A DNA stretch of 64,000 nucleotides from Glomus cerebriforme (lineage: Eukaryota; Glomeromycota; Glomeromycetes; Glomerales; Glomeraceae), in the NCBI GenBank assembly GCA_003550305.1, contig QKYT01000002.1, positions 54,927-118,926 of the forward strand, read 5' to 3'. Both the position numbers and the translations under genes were made by a program. The notes beneath the pieces were generated by a model. The model did not search any database and had not been told where the DNA came from. It was given only the letters and a program-made list of their open reading frames with translations. Numbering within the stretch: the stretch's first letter is position 1; every line of letters begins with the position of its first letter. Shown here in pieces: positions 1-14,000 of this stretch.

Positions 1-480
1 TATATATATTTTTTTTTCCACCTTTTGTAAAATTTACAAAGGATGTGTCATGACAACTAATTATGTAGTTTTATTATAAATTATGTAATGTACTACTTAA
101 TTTAGATTTATTTGTTACCATTTTTAATCATGAGCTAATNTGCTAGCCAAGTAAAGTATAATTGTACATGAGTCATGATACATATTTTTTATGCGTTGCG
201 TATTAGATCATAATTCTTATTTTTATTTTATTTTTTTTTTTTAATATTAAACTTTGTGTATGGCAAAATTATCTAATGATCCGCACTATTTTGACTATTT
301 TGACTGATGCGTAATCAATATTATAAAGTGTATTCCGGATTGGACTATGTAAGATATGTAATTTATGATTTATTCCTTAATCATGAGTAACTTTTCATAC
401 CTTTAGATTAGTTGATTAAAATTTTTCTAGTTTATTAATTAAATTATTTTTTTTCGTTAATCATTAATTTTTTTTTACAG

Positions 481-555
481 ATATGGAAATTTGAAATGGT
501 CATCATGCTGCGCCAAATCGAGAGGTATAATGGCGATGAAGTCAGAATTCTCTAG
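481..555 (+). CDS. possible last exon of a gene entering from the left
   Basis: A T-rich tract ending in ttacag at 480 looks like a strong 3' splice site. It is followed by 24 sense codons and a TAG stop at 553-555 (ATA TGG AAA TTT GAA, ending GTC AGA ATT CTC). The encoded stretch is charged and of mixed composition (it contains RQIERYNGDEVRIL), unlike the surrounding AT-rich DNA. I found no convincing preceding exon in 1-480 and do not recognise the protein. It may be chance. The gene would continue to the left of this window. Confidence 0.25.
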   Translation: MWKFEMVIMLRQIERYNGDEVRIL

Positions 556-2690
556 TTATAAAAATATAATAATATTATAAGCACAAAATATTCTGGTAAT
601 AATCTTTTATTTGTTCAAAAAAAAAAATTTAAATTAATTGAAAGGTACAAATAAATTTTATTTATTAAATAGAATCTATCCGAATTGATTTTACCAAATT
701 GAAAATTGATGATGGTAAAATTTTAAATTACATAACTTTATTTATATTAACATAATTAATGTTAATTTCGTAATTTCTATTTTTTTTTTTTTAGATCAAA
801 ATAATGTACTGTATCTAAAGACGAAGAAAGAAATTAGAAAAAATTTTTAAACTATAAATTAAATATCAAAAGTTAAATTTCTTTTTTTAGACACAAGATA
901 ACAATTTACATTTTGTTATAAGTTTGAAAAATTGAGAAAATTTATGTAGAATTTATTTATATGAAACTAAAATGGGAAGAATATACAGATTTTGCATAAC
1001 TAATTACATATTCGTTTGTTTTTATTATTTCCAAAAAAAATGTTTTTATATTTTTTTTAAAAAAAGTAAACAAATACAAATATTAAATTTTTTTATATTC
1101 AATATCGAAGATAAAATACGGTAAATTGATATATCTTATACGAAAAATCTAACATTGAGTTTCAAAAAACTCTTTTATAGTTTCGTTTTTTATCCTTATA
1201 AAGATTTTTAAGTAAAGCTTTTTAACGTGATTTATTTCACCTGACTTAAAATTATATAAACTTCCATTATTATTTGTTGGAGATATAGAGTTTGAATAAT
1301 TGATTAATAAATCAAAGATGAAGACTTTGATCTGATTTGAAAAGAATCAAAATAACAATATATAAAAGTGTAGGACAAACTTTAACGTGGAAAAAAACTC
1401 AGAAAGGAATTGTATACATAGTGAAATTGTAGGGTTTAAGCATCTTTCACGTAATATTAATTGTAAATCCAAAATGTTGTTGCATATTGAAAAAGAAATT
1501 ATTAATGGCATGTACAGTACATATCAAATATCATCATCATTTTCCATAAATGCTTCTGAATGTTTTTTTATATTATAAGTCTAATTCGTGGATTGTATTC
1601 TAATAGTTGATAAATTGTTGTTGATTTCTTCTGTTTCTTTTGCTCATTATAAAGTACATTTAGTTTAAATTTTTGAATAGTCTTTATTAGTTCAATAATT
1701 ATAAATTCACTTTGATATTGATGGAATATCCATAAGCTGAATTAAAAATTTTCAGGTAAATTAAAATCAAATAATCCAAATATTTTATTTTTCGCCATTA
1801 AAATTGTACAAATTCTTCTTAAAAGTTCCAGTAAATTACTGAATAGATTTTAAGCTAATTTGTTAAGTAAATTCAATATATGAAAATTAAAATAGAACAA
1901 GATTCAAATGAAGAATGGAAGGAGTTAGCACAAAAAAATACAGAGTTTCATCACTCAAGGATCGTTGCACTTAGGATATTCGTGGTTAATGAACATTTTG
2001 TTTATGTTTGATGGTATTATCATTTTGTCTTAAAGAAAAGGCAAGGAATATGTACCAATAACAAACATCTAATCTTGAATTGTATACCTCAAGATGGCTG
2101 CATGTAATGACGTGCTGTCAACCAAATTTTTGATGGTTCCATTTGAAAATTTCTATCATTAGATGAAGCACAACTTATAACTGGAATTGACAAGTCAAGT
2201 ATCTCAAAGATTTACAGAGAATATAAAACTCATGCTGGTAGATATTATTGAGAGTACATGAAACCGATAAACCTTCATGATCAGCCACTTGACACCAAAA
2301 CCCTACTGAATATTCGTGTAAAAAAAAATTATTTTGTCATTTCTAAACTGCATATTGTATGAACCTATAATTGTACAAACTATCAAGGTTAGGATCATAC
2401 TTGAGTCTCAAAATTTTTGGCAAATAATTTACACAATTTACTTAGTTTAATTATAATTTTCACCATAATTGTTATTTGCATCACTGAATGAATGTACATA
2501 TAGTCATCCACTCTAATAATCTTTATTTATGAATATAAATATTTTGTAATAGATGTAAACTATTTACTATACTATGTGACAAAATAATAGTTAGAAAATA
2601 GCCAAGACAAAAAAAAAAAAAAGACAATTCAAANAAACTCTAATAAAAACTCGAAACTTTAACATATAATAACCATGACTATAAATATAA
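556..2690. other. AT-rich stretch without a supported gene
   Basis: No reading frame here carries recognisable protein. A short open stretch at 1387-1578 is low in complexity and lacks splice or domain support. At 1880-2310 there are fragments of coding-like sequence, such as a piece at 2160-2260 resembling a helix-turn-helix (ITGIDKSSISKIYREYK). They are broken by stops and could be a decayed transposase, but I cannot assign a family. A palindromic ATGTACAGTACAT lies at 1510-1522. One undetermined base is at 2634. Confidence 0.5.
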
Positions 2691-5600
2691 TTAACCGATT
2701 TTAATTTCGTTTAAACTTCTGTTGAAATTCTTCCAAAAGGTTTTATTATTAAAAGTTTTTAATGAAATTTCACGTTTGTTCATTATATCTAAGAAATTTG
2801 GCAAGTAAATTTTTGCAAATGATGAAAAATAATACTATTGAAAAAGAAATATAATGAGATTTGCGTTATTAGTTATCATATATATACAGTATTTGATTAC
2901 GAAAAAAAAAGCATAAAAAATTATACTTACATCAAATTCACAATTATGAGATTGAATAAAATTATGTGCCAATTCATGACAAAATATCGTAAACCAGTAG
3001 GTCATAACATCAATCGTTGGTTTAATTTCACATTCTTTTTTATGTAATTCAAGATAAAATTTTAAATTAAAAAACAATGTCCCGTCACGGTTGAATGCAA
3101 TTGAGTTTGCATTGTTATCATAAAATATATGAATATCTTTTGGTGAAAGTTCAAAAACATCTGCAAGATCTTTCAGAATATTTACGAATTGACTCAATGT
3201 GACAGTACGTGATCGAGATAAGATTTCTGATTGATCAAGGTCTTTAGGAACGTAAAGTTCGATATCTTGTAAAGTTTCAACATATTGTAATGAATAACCT
3301 AAAATTAATAACATAAAGTAAATTAAAAATTAAGAACGAAATTATAATATACAGTACATAAATTATATAATGACAATTATATATATACCAGGTATATCAC
3401 AGTAATTCATTTGACTTTCGTTAACTTTAATTTTGGATTTAACAATACTTCCTGAGTTAGAATAACGAGATTTTATAGCGTCTTGTAAAAATGTTCGCAA
3501 ATCTTGAGTATTCTTAGGAATTGTTTCCTCCTCATCATTAGTATCGCGATCTGATATTGTATTTTGTGATTGACGATATTTTTTTTGAAAATACGTGAAT
3601 AATTTATTATTTTCTAATATTTCCATATTTCTCAAACTTGGTAAAGATGCGGTTAAAACCATGTTAAAATAAGAAATGTCCTTCAGATCATATGATTTGT
3701 AAATATTATTAACGATGTGTCGTGAAACATCAATTAAATTTGAATTTTGCGTCACACAAAGAATCCATGAACCCGTGCATTTATCTCGGAAAATAATAGT
3801 GGTAACATCATTTTTTTCATTTTTAGTAATGTTTCCTAATTTAAAACTTGTCTCTATATATTCAATCTCCATAACTTTTAGTTTTTTAAGCCACCTTTTA
3901 CCGTTTCTAATCTCTTTTTTAGGATAATTTAAGTAGAATAGGCCTGCTCTTTCTCTAATCATTCTTTGCAATTGTTGAGAATACTCGGTTGTTTGAATAG
4001 GACCACTTGGAATCACAGTTTGTTCCACAGAATCATGTAACGATTTACATCCTAATTTCTGAGTAAAAAAAAAAAAAAATAATAATTTTTGAAATTATCT
4101 ACCTTATTAAAAAAAGACGGCTAATTCTAATATACATACCATATATAATGTCTCCAATTCTTTAGGAGCTATGAATGGATTAAAAAGTTCTTGATACATT
4201 TTATCATCATTTATGTAAATTTCTTTCGCTGAAACCAAAAAGTAATCTTCAATCTGGAAATCCATTTTAATAGCTACTAAAATAGGTTCCTCTTTCATTT
4301 TTTCAATTAAACTTGAATTTATAGTATTAAAGTTTTTGGAAATTTTTACCAATATTTTTAAATATTTTTCTACGTCATCTTTATACAAATTTCGCAATTC
4401 ATATGATGAATTAACTAATAAAGCGGCAAGATCAGCTGGAGATGGTTCTTTAACGCCACATAAAGCCAAAAATTTATTAGCTTTCTTTTCAAAATCAACA
4501 CATGGAAAGAAATCATTCAAGCTAAAAAATAAATAAATAAAAAATATTCGATCAAAACGCGTTAAATGATTAATCTTTTAATACTAATTAATACTAATAA
4601 AAATAAAGCAATAAGATATGTACCTTTCTTCTTCAAGTTTAAAGAAACAATTATGTGGATCGGTAAGAATATATCTATTTGGTTTGCTTTTATCTTGAAC
4701 CGGAATAAATTTGAGATTAGCGAGAGTCTTCCAATCAGAATCAGTAAAGCCATTTCGTTGTGATTTTAAATATCCAAATACTTCTTTTGCTTTATTTTCA
4801 TCTTGCGGTGGTTCTTCAATCAATCTCTTTAAGAGTTCTTTATGATCAGGATGCTGACGAACCTTAAATTTTACTGCATGAGGATGTAAATCTTCACGTA
4901 TAGTAAGGAATTCCATTATCGTACATCTATCATTAATATAGCATTCCGAAGGCTTTGCATAAATATCGGGATCCGAACAAGGTAAAAATGCAATATTGAT
5001 ATCTAATTTATTATAATCTTTAGAATATGCATTTTCAAAATTATCAATAAAATAATTGAGAGCCAATTCACGAATTTCAAGATCAGTTGGAGGTGATGCC
5101 AGTTCGAGAATTTTTTTGAGCGAAGGATATTTTTGTAAACCCAAATCAAATAACAATTTTCCTACAATTTTTTTTTTAATAATATAAGTAACTTGATCAA
5201 ACTTAATAATTTAATAACCAATCAAACAATAATAAAAATACCTTCTTTCGAGTCATTAGCCCATGTTTTTTCTTTCCAATCAATTATAGGTAAACCTAAT
5301 TCACGATGTGAACTTATAGGTGCATATAAGTCACTGGCAACAAAACGTTGAATTTCTGTTGTTGGCTTTGAATCTACTAAATCTTCTAAATTTTCTTTAG
5401 GCCAGATGGGTTTATTCCTTAATATTTTCATTTCATTTTTATTGAGTTTACTTGATGTTTTAACAAAATATTCTATAAGTTGCATATAATCACAATTTTC
5501 TTGATTAATAAGACGATGAAAAGCGAGGTTTAATTCAACAACCTATATATACGTGTATGTAATTAAATTAGTTATATAATTACTTTAAAATTTACATAAT

Positions 5601-8600
5601 TGATTATATAAAATTATTTTGTTACCTTTCGAACACCAAGGTGTTCCATTAAAGTCTCAATATTTGGTGAGAAATCTTGAAATTTTATCGTTGGTAAATC
5701 AGGAAATAGATCAACACTTTCAAAATAAGATTCATCGGGAATCTTCATTCCAAATGTAGTCGGAATGCATCTCGTTTTCGCAAATACTTGACGAATAGTT
5801 GTTTTATCAACTTCTGAAACATTAACTATATCATTTGCTAAAATCTGAAAAATTTTTTCAGCAAATGTACAATCATATCTCAATTCAGGTTTATTGACAA
5901 TAAATCTTGCCCAAGTAGCCAAAGGTAATTCTGACCATCCAAAATAAATTTGAAGTTCTTGTTCAGTGAAGTTTTTTGAAATATTATATGACAATACATC
6001 AGACGGAATATCTACATCCAAGGGGATTTTGTTTGGATTCAAAAAAAAATGAATCGTATTCAAAGCTTGAGAATTATTACCAATACGTGCATTTTGCATG
6101 AACTGAGTAGATTCAAATATATTAATAGCATTATTTCCTTTTAACCTATAAGAAATCCACCATTTAAAAAGATTAATTATTTCATCTTCATCAAAAAGTG
6201 TTCGACTTTTTAATTCATGTAAAACATCTTGAAAAGTCAACTCTTCTATAAGTTTTGTATCTTTTGCTTTTTCAAAAAATGTGCAACATTTTTCCAATAT
6301 TATTTTTGGAACAACTGGAACCGTTTTTATGAACCCTGCCATTTCTAAATTAGGCAAGCGCACATTATATATTGGAAGGATACCATTTGTTGATAAAATA
6401 AATAGGTTTTGTTTCAAACAATTAAAAAATTGTGTTTCTGCTATTTTGCTAACTTGTATATTTGGAGTACTTGAATCGAATGTAAAGTGTGTTAAAGAAT
6501 GTGCTGCCCATTTTTCCAACCATTCACGATAAGGAAAGGTTTCATAATCTATCATTTGAACATTTGGCATACGTTCTTTAAACATAAAAAAGTGCAATGA
6601 CCGTTTTTTAAACCATTCATAAAATGATTTTTGCGTTCTTGGTTTGGACGTAATGTGTGATGAAGAACATGCCGCCTGTTTTTCAAACCACTTGGGTTCC
6701 TCATTGCACTTTGTTGCTTTTGATTTGGATGTATTGTGTGATGAAGAACATGCTGAATGTTTTTCGAGCCACTTGGGTTCTTCTTTACATTTGGTTTCTT
6801 TGATTTCTTCATTGTCTTCATTGTCTTCATTGTCTTCAATATTCGTATCAATCACCTCACTATAAAATTGCTTCATTTGAGTCATTTCCTCTTCATATAA
6901 AATTCTGCTCAATGTTCCTGCTAAACATAACATCTCATTATTATATTCAGCCAAGGTTTTTTCCGCAAAATCAATTAATTCTCGTTCCATCTAAATAATA
7001 TAAATTTTAATAAAATTAAAAAAAAATGTACAAACAATTAATAAAAATGATAGGTTCAAAATATACTTACAGTAGGAATTACGCGAGCTGCTAAATGGGA
7101 ACAACATCCGGTTGTTTGATTAGTTGGAAAACCAATATATATTCTTCCTTGTTCAGGATATGAAAGTAAATCTTTAAATACTGGAGAAATATTTTTATCA
7201 TAATTATCAGAATCAAGTTCATTAAATTCAGTAAAAATCATTTGAATGGACGTTTCATTTGGCGGTTTCTTTTTAGTAAGTCGTTCCATTTTTGCAGAAA
7301 CCTCATTGTTGATTTTAACGTTCAAGTATCCATTAGCGACTCTAAATAATATGGATGCTTCTTCTGTTTGACATTCGTTTGCGAGTAATTTAGTTATGTT
7401 TGTATTTGTTGGTATAAGTGTTCTCTTAACATTTAGTTGGACACCTCTAACATCTACTGATGTAAGTTGAAACATATTTTGTGGTGAAAATGTATTGAAA
7501 TCAGGTGCAATATTAATAATTTTCGGCCTTAGTGTTTTCTTTGATAGTTCTATTATTAATGTACCATCAAGATATAAGAATATCTCTTGAAGATGTTTTG
7601 TAAACCCCTGTTATTAAAATTATAATAATTATTATTATGATTAATTTAAGAAAGTAGTATTAATAAAAATATTAAACCTACTAATGAAGTGGCCAAGAAC
7701 CGTGCAAATTCTTCAAAGTCTGGTAACTAATAAACGGGAAGAAAATCATGTGAAATGATATAAATATCTTAATATATAAATTTTTTTATTTTTAAAACAA
7801 ATGAATAAATATTTACATCAATAGGTTCTTTCGTGTCCATTAAAAATGTCGTCCAATCTTTGTCATCATCATTAGTTGGTCCCTGTTTAGTAAATAATCT
7901 GTCTCCGCGCCAATAGAAAGCTAGTCCTTGCCCACCGGAAGAAACACTATCAAATGAAACGTAATATTGATTAATAGTTCACGTTTGAGCGAAAAAAAAA
8001 AAATTTTTTGATTAAAATCTTTTAACCTACAATGGATTATCACAAATTGAAAATAATGAATAAAATCCTACGCCAAAAGCTCCTATCTATTTAATATTAT
8101 AAAAAGAAGGTTAATGATAAACTAATATAATTAAAAGAAAAATGATTCGAATATAATTTTTACTTTTTGTTCATCAGGATTTCCTTCGGCAATTTTCACT
8201 AATCGTTTCCAATCTTCAGGTCTAAAAGGGAATCCATTATTTTTGAATAAAATTCTTGTAATTTTATTATCTTTGGTTTCAAATATAATTTTGACACCTG
8301 ATGATTCCGCATCATCTTTATTTAATAAAATATATAATAATAATCATTAATCCTCTATTAGATTATATAAATTTAATTATGAGGGTGAAAAGTTTACCAG
8401 AATTCTGCATTAACTCTCGATATATTACAAATTCACAAGAGTATCTAAAAAATTTAAATTTTTTTTTTAAAATAAATTCATCATACTACAAAGGTTAACA
8501 CGTACCTAGCCAAAATTTTATCAATTAAGTTTCTTTGATTGAATTCGACTCGTCCCTCATCAGAATTCGAAAGAATTTTATTTCTAAAATTGTTCAAAGA

Positions 8601-8603
8601 CAT
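2691..8603 (-). CDS. sacsin-like HSP90-type (GHKL) ATPase with C-terminal HExxH motif, 1610 aa
   Basis: Fourteen exons join in phase: 8603-8506, 8444-8398, 8315-8164, 8086-8031, 7946-7817, 7726-7682, 7607-7071, 6990-5626, 5542-5242, 5161-4624, 4521-4140, 4058-3389, 3298-2931, 2834-2691. The start is the ATG at 8603, followed by a leader containing EGRVEFNQRNLIDKILARYS. The N-terminal 165 residues form a GHKL ATPase lid as in sacsin and related fungal proteins. The Mg-binding box ELMQNSDDA spans the exon 2-3 joint, followed by NNGFPF, GAFGVGFYS and SSGGQ. The middle (exon 8) carries an acidic EDN repeat and four degenerate repeats around W-[LF]-[EK]-K. Near the C-terminus is HELAHN followed by a third His (residues about 1548-1558), a zinc-protease-like motif. 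I expect a cytosolic chaperone-like or signalling ATPase. The fungal DUF3684 group is the probable family, named from memory. Divergent from the RNF213-like gene. Confidence 0.85.
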
Positions 8604-9691
8604 TGTAAAATAATATAGTAAATATCGTATATGAATGTAAAAAAAAAAAAAAAATGGAAAAATTTTTATTTCAAAAAAGTACTTTGAACTGATCGATTAT
8701 TTATTTCTTATCGAGATATTATTGTTAAGCTTGATATAGAAACGTTATAAAATCCGGTCAAAACCGGTTTGTACATTCCAAAGATAGATAGAAAATAATG
8801 ATCATTATTGTCAATCCTTCTGATAACAGAATTGGAGTTATTTTAGTGTACACTGAGTAGTGAGTACTGTACTGTATAATGGGAAATGTATGATTAGGTA
8901 AAGATAACTTAAGAAAAATGAAAAATATTTTGTTAATACAGCAGTAGATTCTATTAGCACGCTATAATTTGTCATTATAATAATAAATATATAAACGAGA
9001 ATATAATGAAATTCTTTTATCTGGATACAAAAAAAAAAATGCATTCCAAACATTTCTTAAAAGAATTTCTTTAGTATGATCTAAATGATCTATCTAATAC
9101 ATGCTATAGTAAACAAACAAATATGACCATAAGACCCATTTTACCTGCCGAAATAAGTAAATTTTTCAAAGTAACTGATTGCCACTAATAAATTTAAGTT
9201 TAAATGACGTATATTGAAATTTCATCGGCAATTTTTGTCCGACATTATGATTAACCATGTGAAAAATTGATATGCACAGTACATAATAAAACATTCTTTG
9301 TTCAAACAAAACTAACAAGTTAACAGTATATAATCCATAGTTTCGTGATAAACTTTCCTCTAGGGTTTGGTTTGTTTAAAATTTTTTAAATATTAATATG
9401 TGGTGATTTGCTTATTTTGATGGTATTTTCATTGTAGACATTGTAACGAGTTAATTAAACTTTATAGTTTCCTACTTAAATATCCTTACGTACCTTCCAC
9501 ATCCCGTTCATTCATATCGCGTTTTTTGTAATTTATAAATAATTTCTCCAGCATAAATAATATCATATCCTATTAAATTTGATTATTAATCAATTGATAA
9601 ATTTTTCGGCTATAATGCAGACACAATTGTTGTAATTACCTTTAAATTGAATTTTCTACAAAATTTAAATTTTTTATTTTTCGTTTGTCAG

Positions 9692-9706
9692 GGGGACTTC
9701 GTCCCC
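9692..9706. repeat. short perfect hairpin, GGGGAC-TTC-GTCCCC
   Basis: A 6-bp perfect inverted repeat with a 3-base loop, very GC-rich in an AT-rich setting, lies about 75 bp left of a MITE. It could be the relic of another transposon end or form a structured RNA end. Nothing shows which. Confidence 0.5.
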
Positions 9707-9780
9707 ATGATTACACATATTTTTTTTGTTACAAATTATTTAAAACATTGTTAAAATAAGGGTAAATCTAGATCTAGCAT

Positions 9781-10115
9781 AGGGGTGAGACATTTATGCA
9801 TCGCCGGGAATTTCCCTAATTCGGTAATTCCGGCCGAAATCAAGAAATTTCCTTTTTGGGAGTATAGTGTAACCAAAATTTCGATTTTGAAGAGAAACAA
9901 AATTTGCCTTTTTGGTTTGTATAACGTTACCCTATCGTCCAAAAATAGAAATTCTGGCCAGAATTAAATTTTTCGGCCAAAATTAATGGACGTGACGATT
10001 AACATGTGATAAATAGGATTTCATACCTCGCCTTAGAATAAATAGTAAAATGAAAATCGGAGGGTGTGACACGGAGTGACAAATTAGGGCGATAAATAAT
10101 GATGTCGCACCCCTG
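9781..10115. mobile_element. hAT-like MITE (non-autonomous), 335 bp
   Basis: The left end starts TAGGGGTGAGACATTTATG followed by ATCGCC. The right end, read on the minus strand, starts CAGGGGTGCGACATCATTAT followed by ATCGCC. These imperfect terminal inverted repeats of about 26 bp match the YAGGGNTG form of hAT ends. The interior has three GGCC-centred palindromes (around 9825, 9950 and 9968) and no transposase, which is typical of a MITE. I could not recognise an 8-bp target duplication, so the exact ends or the age of the insertion are uncertain. Confidence 0.6.
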
Positions 10116-11001
10116 CGAGATATACAAAACAAAGTATAATTATAATTATTTTAAAAATTTCTCCCAAGATAAATGTTACACAAACAATTAAATCGATAAA
10201 TCGATTAAGCGGTCAATCAAAAATTGTGTAGTTGAGTTGTGTAACAAATACATATGTAGCCAATCAGGTAGGGTGTGTAAAGATTAATCTTACACGGCAC
10301 GACGTGCAAGATAATTTTTAAAATCTCTTAAAATCACGTGTCCGAGCTTTTTTTGTTTAAACGCCTCTTAAAAAGCCAAAAATAATTGATGCGAAACTCT
10401 AAAATATAATAAGTATAAATGGCTTTCAATGTGGTTTTAAAATAGCTTTCATCTCTATCTCCAACTATTGGTCAAATCTAACACGTTTTATTAATAAAAA
10501 ATATTATCAATATGCTATTGGTTTCAAAATACAGGACTTTTCTTTTTTGGGAGTCCAAATCAATTACGTACAGTAATATCATTACAAAAATTTTTTATTA
10601 TCAAATTATCAGATTTCAAACAGTTATTTTTGAAAAAAAGTAACAATCTGATTGATTGGTCCTGTTTCGAATTATTTAATTATTATTTCATCTTCTAATT
10701 CATATTCAGAAATATAACTATCAACTTTCCTGATTCACAACTAGAATTCCTTCAATGTTTATTTGTATTTATGTAAGATTAAGTTTTATAAAACTTTAGT
10801 TTATTACGTAAGTGTTACATTAGATGTGGCCATGTTGGAGATTTTTTAAAAAAAAAAATCTTCCAATAAAAGTTATTATTTTTTGTCAGAATTACTCATA
10901 ATGTGCGACATGTTTGATTAATTTCTTTTAAAACGTTATAAATCGATTTGTTTCCTTTTTTTTAAAAAAAAAATTTTTTTAACTATAATAATTTGGTTAA
11001 G

Positions 11002-14000
11002 ATGGAACAAGAAATAAATAAATATAAATCCGCATCCGAATCTAATATCGAAAAAAAGTCATTGAAAAGTTCGATTTCACATTCCGATACAAAAGGAAAG
11101 ATTGTAGTGGATACAATTCATAACAATTCTAATTCCGATCAAGATAATACCAACTTTGACAGTTCAACTTTGGTCAAAAATAAACAAGCTAAACAAAGTT
11201 CTTTTATTAAAGAAAAGAATTCAGAAAATTGGTTAAAAGAAAGTGATTTGAGTCATTACAATGAAATTTCTTTTTCAGATCATGAAAGAAATTCTTCTTT
11301 GTTAGGATCTCAGAATATTTTAGATTATGAGAAGAAAAATTTTCATGATCAAATGCATACATCCGAATTATTTAATATGGAAAGATCAAGTTCCTCGCGA
11401 AAACTAAATAGTTTTGAAAAAATGACAACAAAGTCTAAAGAGGATGATAATTCCGATTTAAAGTCTGATCATAATATAAGAAGTCAAATGAATTCAAGTA
11501 CAACAGACGAAGATTTCGATAATGATAATCATCACTTCGATCGTGATGATAGTATCGGCAACTTCAAGAACAAGAATGATGATTACAGAAACGCCTTTCC
11601 ACCTTTAAAATACGACCATATTAATAAGCAACTAAATAACCAAAGTTTGTCTATGCATGTCGACTTCCATAGCGTCAATATGTTTGATCCTCTTACAGAT
11701 AACAATAATAACAATCAAGAAAAAATTCAGAAACCAGATCTTGGATCGCAGTCGTCTAATAATTACCTGAATTTATGGATGCCTAAAATGATTAGTAAAT
11801 TGATATCTAATAGTGATAAGGATAAGAATGAAATCAAAGTTATCTTTCATGTTCATCTTCCAGATGATACTGAAAAAATTGGAAACCCTGTAGTTCTTGG
11901 TAATGTAGAAGAATTAGGATTTTGGAAAAGTCCTATTGTAAAACTTCGTCAACCATATCCTCAAAATCGAACATATTGGCAATCCGATCCAATTACTATG
12001 TCCCTCTCCTCTGTAAGAGATGGGATTCAATATAAATATGCTATTCATATACTTAAATCTTATCTACTTGGGAGAGAAGAAAAAATTATATTCGAAGCTC
12101 AAGATAATCGCATTTTAAATGTTGAGATAAATGATCAATTCGATATATGGAAAGGCAATAATCAATTACCTCACTTATCTAACTTACACGACTTTGCTTT
12201 TGTAGATTATATTTATAATTCTATCAAAGCTAATAATCTTAAAGACAAAATTATGGAATATCAACATTTATTAACTCTTTATTATGATTTTACAATCCAC
12301 GTTTCAAATCTTGATTTCATTGCCAATCGTATTGATAATAATGACAGAGACAAACGTCTTTTCTTATGTTTTCTCTTAGGATATTATATTTCAAGGACAA
12401 AAGGCTCGTTCCATGAACTATTATTACAAAATAAATTTCCATCAGGATTATTGCTTAATGCACTTGAGAACTATAAACAAGAAATCTTACCTTCGAATAC
12501 CAAAGATCAAATGTATACTGCTATCATAACTTTAGTACAACATAACGCTTTTCAAATGCGGTTTGATTGGCTCATTATTTTTAAAATTGCGGCTGAAATT
12601 GATCCTAATTATACCTTCATTGATCATTTAATACCTTTAAAATATTCCAATGATATAGATTTCATTAAAGAAATTGAAATCATTAAATCTTTCATTGAAG
12701 GCATTAAACTTGAAAGTTATGTCAAAATTGCCAAGGTAAAATATTAAATACAATTATTTTTTTTTCGCGAAAATTTGATAATTAACAATGATTTTTTTCC
12801 TTTATAGTGGTTAATTCAATTATGTCGTCGTAATATGGATCATCTTATTAAACTTTGGGATGATGTTCTCTTACATAATGATGAATTTGACAAAAGCATT
12901 TTTAAGTATTTTATTGAACAAATTCGAGAAAATATCTCTCGTGATGATGCTGTTACTTTAGAAACTCATTTAAAAGGACTTCCAACAGATTATCGTCATG
13001 ATGTGTCCGAAATTTTTCAGGTTCATACTTTACATTTACTTGAATCTCCGAGTCAAAAATGGACAAAGGAAAATATCGCTTCTATTAAAAATCTTCTTAT
13101 TGATGAGAGTCTCAATTGGCGCAGAGATGAAGTTATTCGATCATTAGAATCAATATCTCAATCTAACACCTTGGAATTACTAAATATATTTCCAGAACTT
13201 TTAGATGATTGGTTCCATAGTAATCATTCTGATACTAAAGAGAAAAGTATACCAAAAATCTGTATAAATTGGTTTAATAATCTTTTAATCAAACTTGACA
13301 CAAGAAGCGATGGAAAATCTTCAAATGAAAGCAACTTAATTTTTTCAGTATTTATACAATTAGAACGCATGTATCCTTTGCTTGGTCATCGAAAAAATAT
13401 TTGGCAGAATTTATCAACCATTGCTTTAGAAAGGGTAAGCGCATGTTCAGAATCTCGAATATTTGGTGCAATAAAATTTTTAATCGAGATAAAAGAAGAA
13501 GAAATTAGAACATTATTTTTAGATATGATAAAAGGGATATTAAATAAGACCGTTCAACAGATTAATGATCAGTTAACTAATATAATATTTATAATATGCG
13601 ATTGCAAAAGCAAAACTTTGGATGTTCCAAACTCGTAAGTTTTATCTTATTTTTATATTAAAATGGGTTGAAAGGTAACTAATTTAATTTAACATATTTA
13701 TTTTCATAAAATAAATTTTTTAGAATGAGCGAAGATATTTTGTGTCATATCATGACAAGATTGCAAAATCAATCGCCCGCATCCAATCCTTCAGAACATC
13801 ATTTAAATATTTTAGGAGCTAGTCAATTTTGGAACATTATATTACGTGCTACAGGAAATGTCGCAAACCTTCATTCAAATCCATTTGTTCAACATGTCAA
13901 AATATCTATTAATGAACTTGGCGTATTACTCCGTGAAAAGACGATTGATATACACTTATTACAAGAACTCTTTAAATATCCTAACGAAAAATTATTTTAC

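Larger units (their letters stand above)
8604..11001. other. divergent intergenic region between the sacsin-like and RNF213-like genes
   Basis: About 2.4 kb separates two divergently transcribed giant genes and must hold both promoters. I see no protein gene. It contains a small hairpin at 9692-9706 and a 335-bp MITE at 9781-10115, both listed separately. Small frames at 8838-9053 and 9751-9967 are low-complexity or lie inside the MITE. No convincing TATA box could be placed because the DNA is uniformly AT-rich. Confidence 0.6.

Noticed and set aside
1387..1578. 63-codon open frame on the plus strand
   Set aside because: Low complexity, no signal peptide, domain or splice support, and no sign of a promoter. 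Random frames of this size are expected in AT-rich DNA.
9751..9967. Overlapping frames on both strands
   Set aside because: Both lie largely in the MITE at 9781-10115 and reflect its palindromic words, not protein coding.
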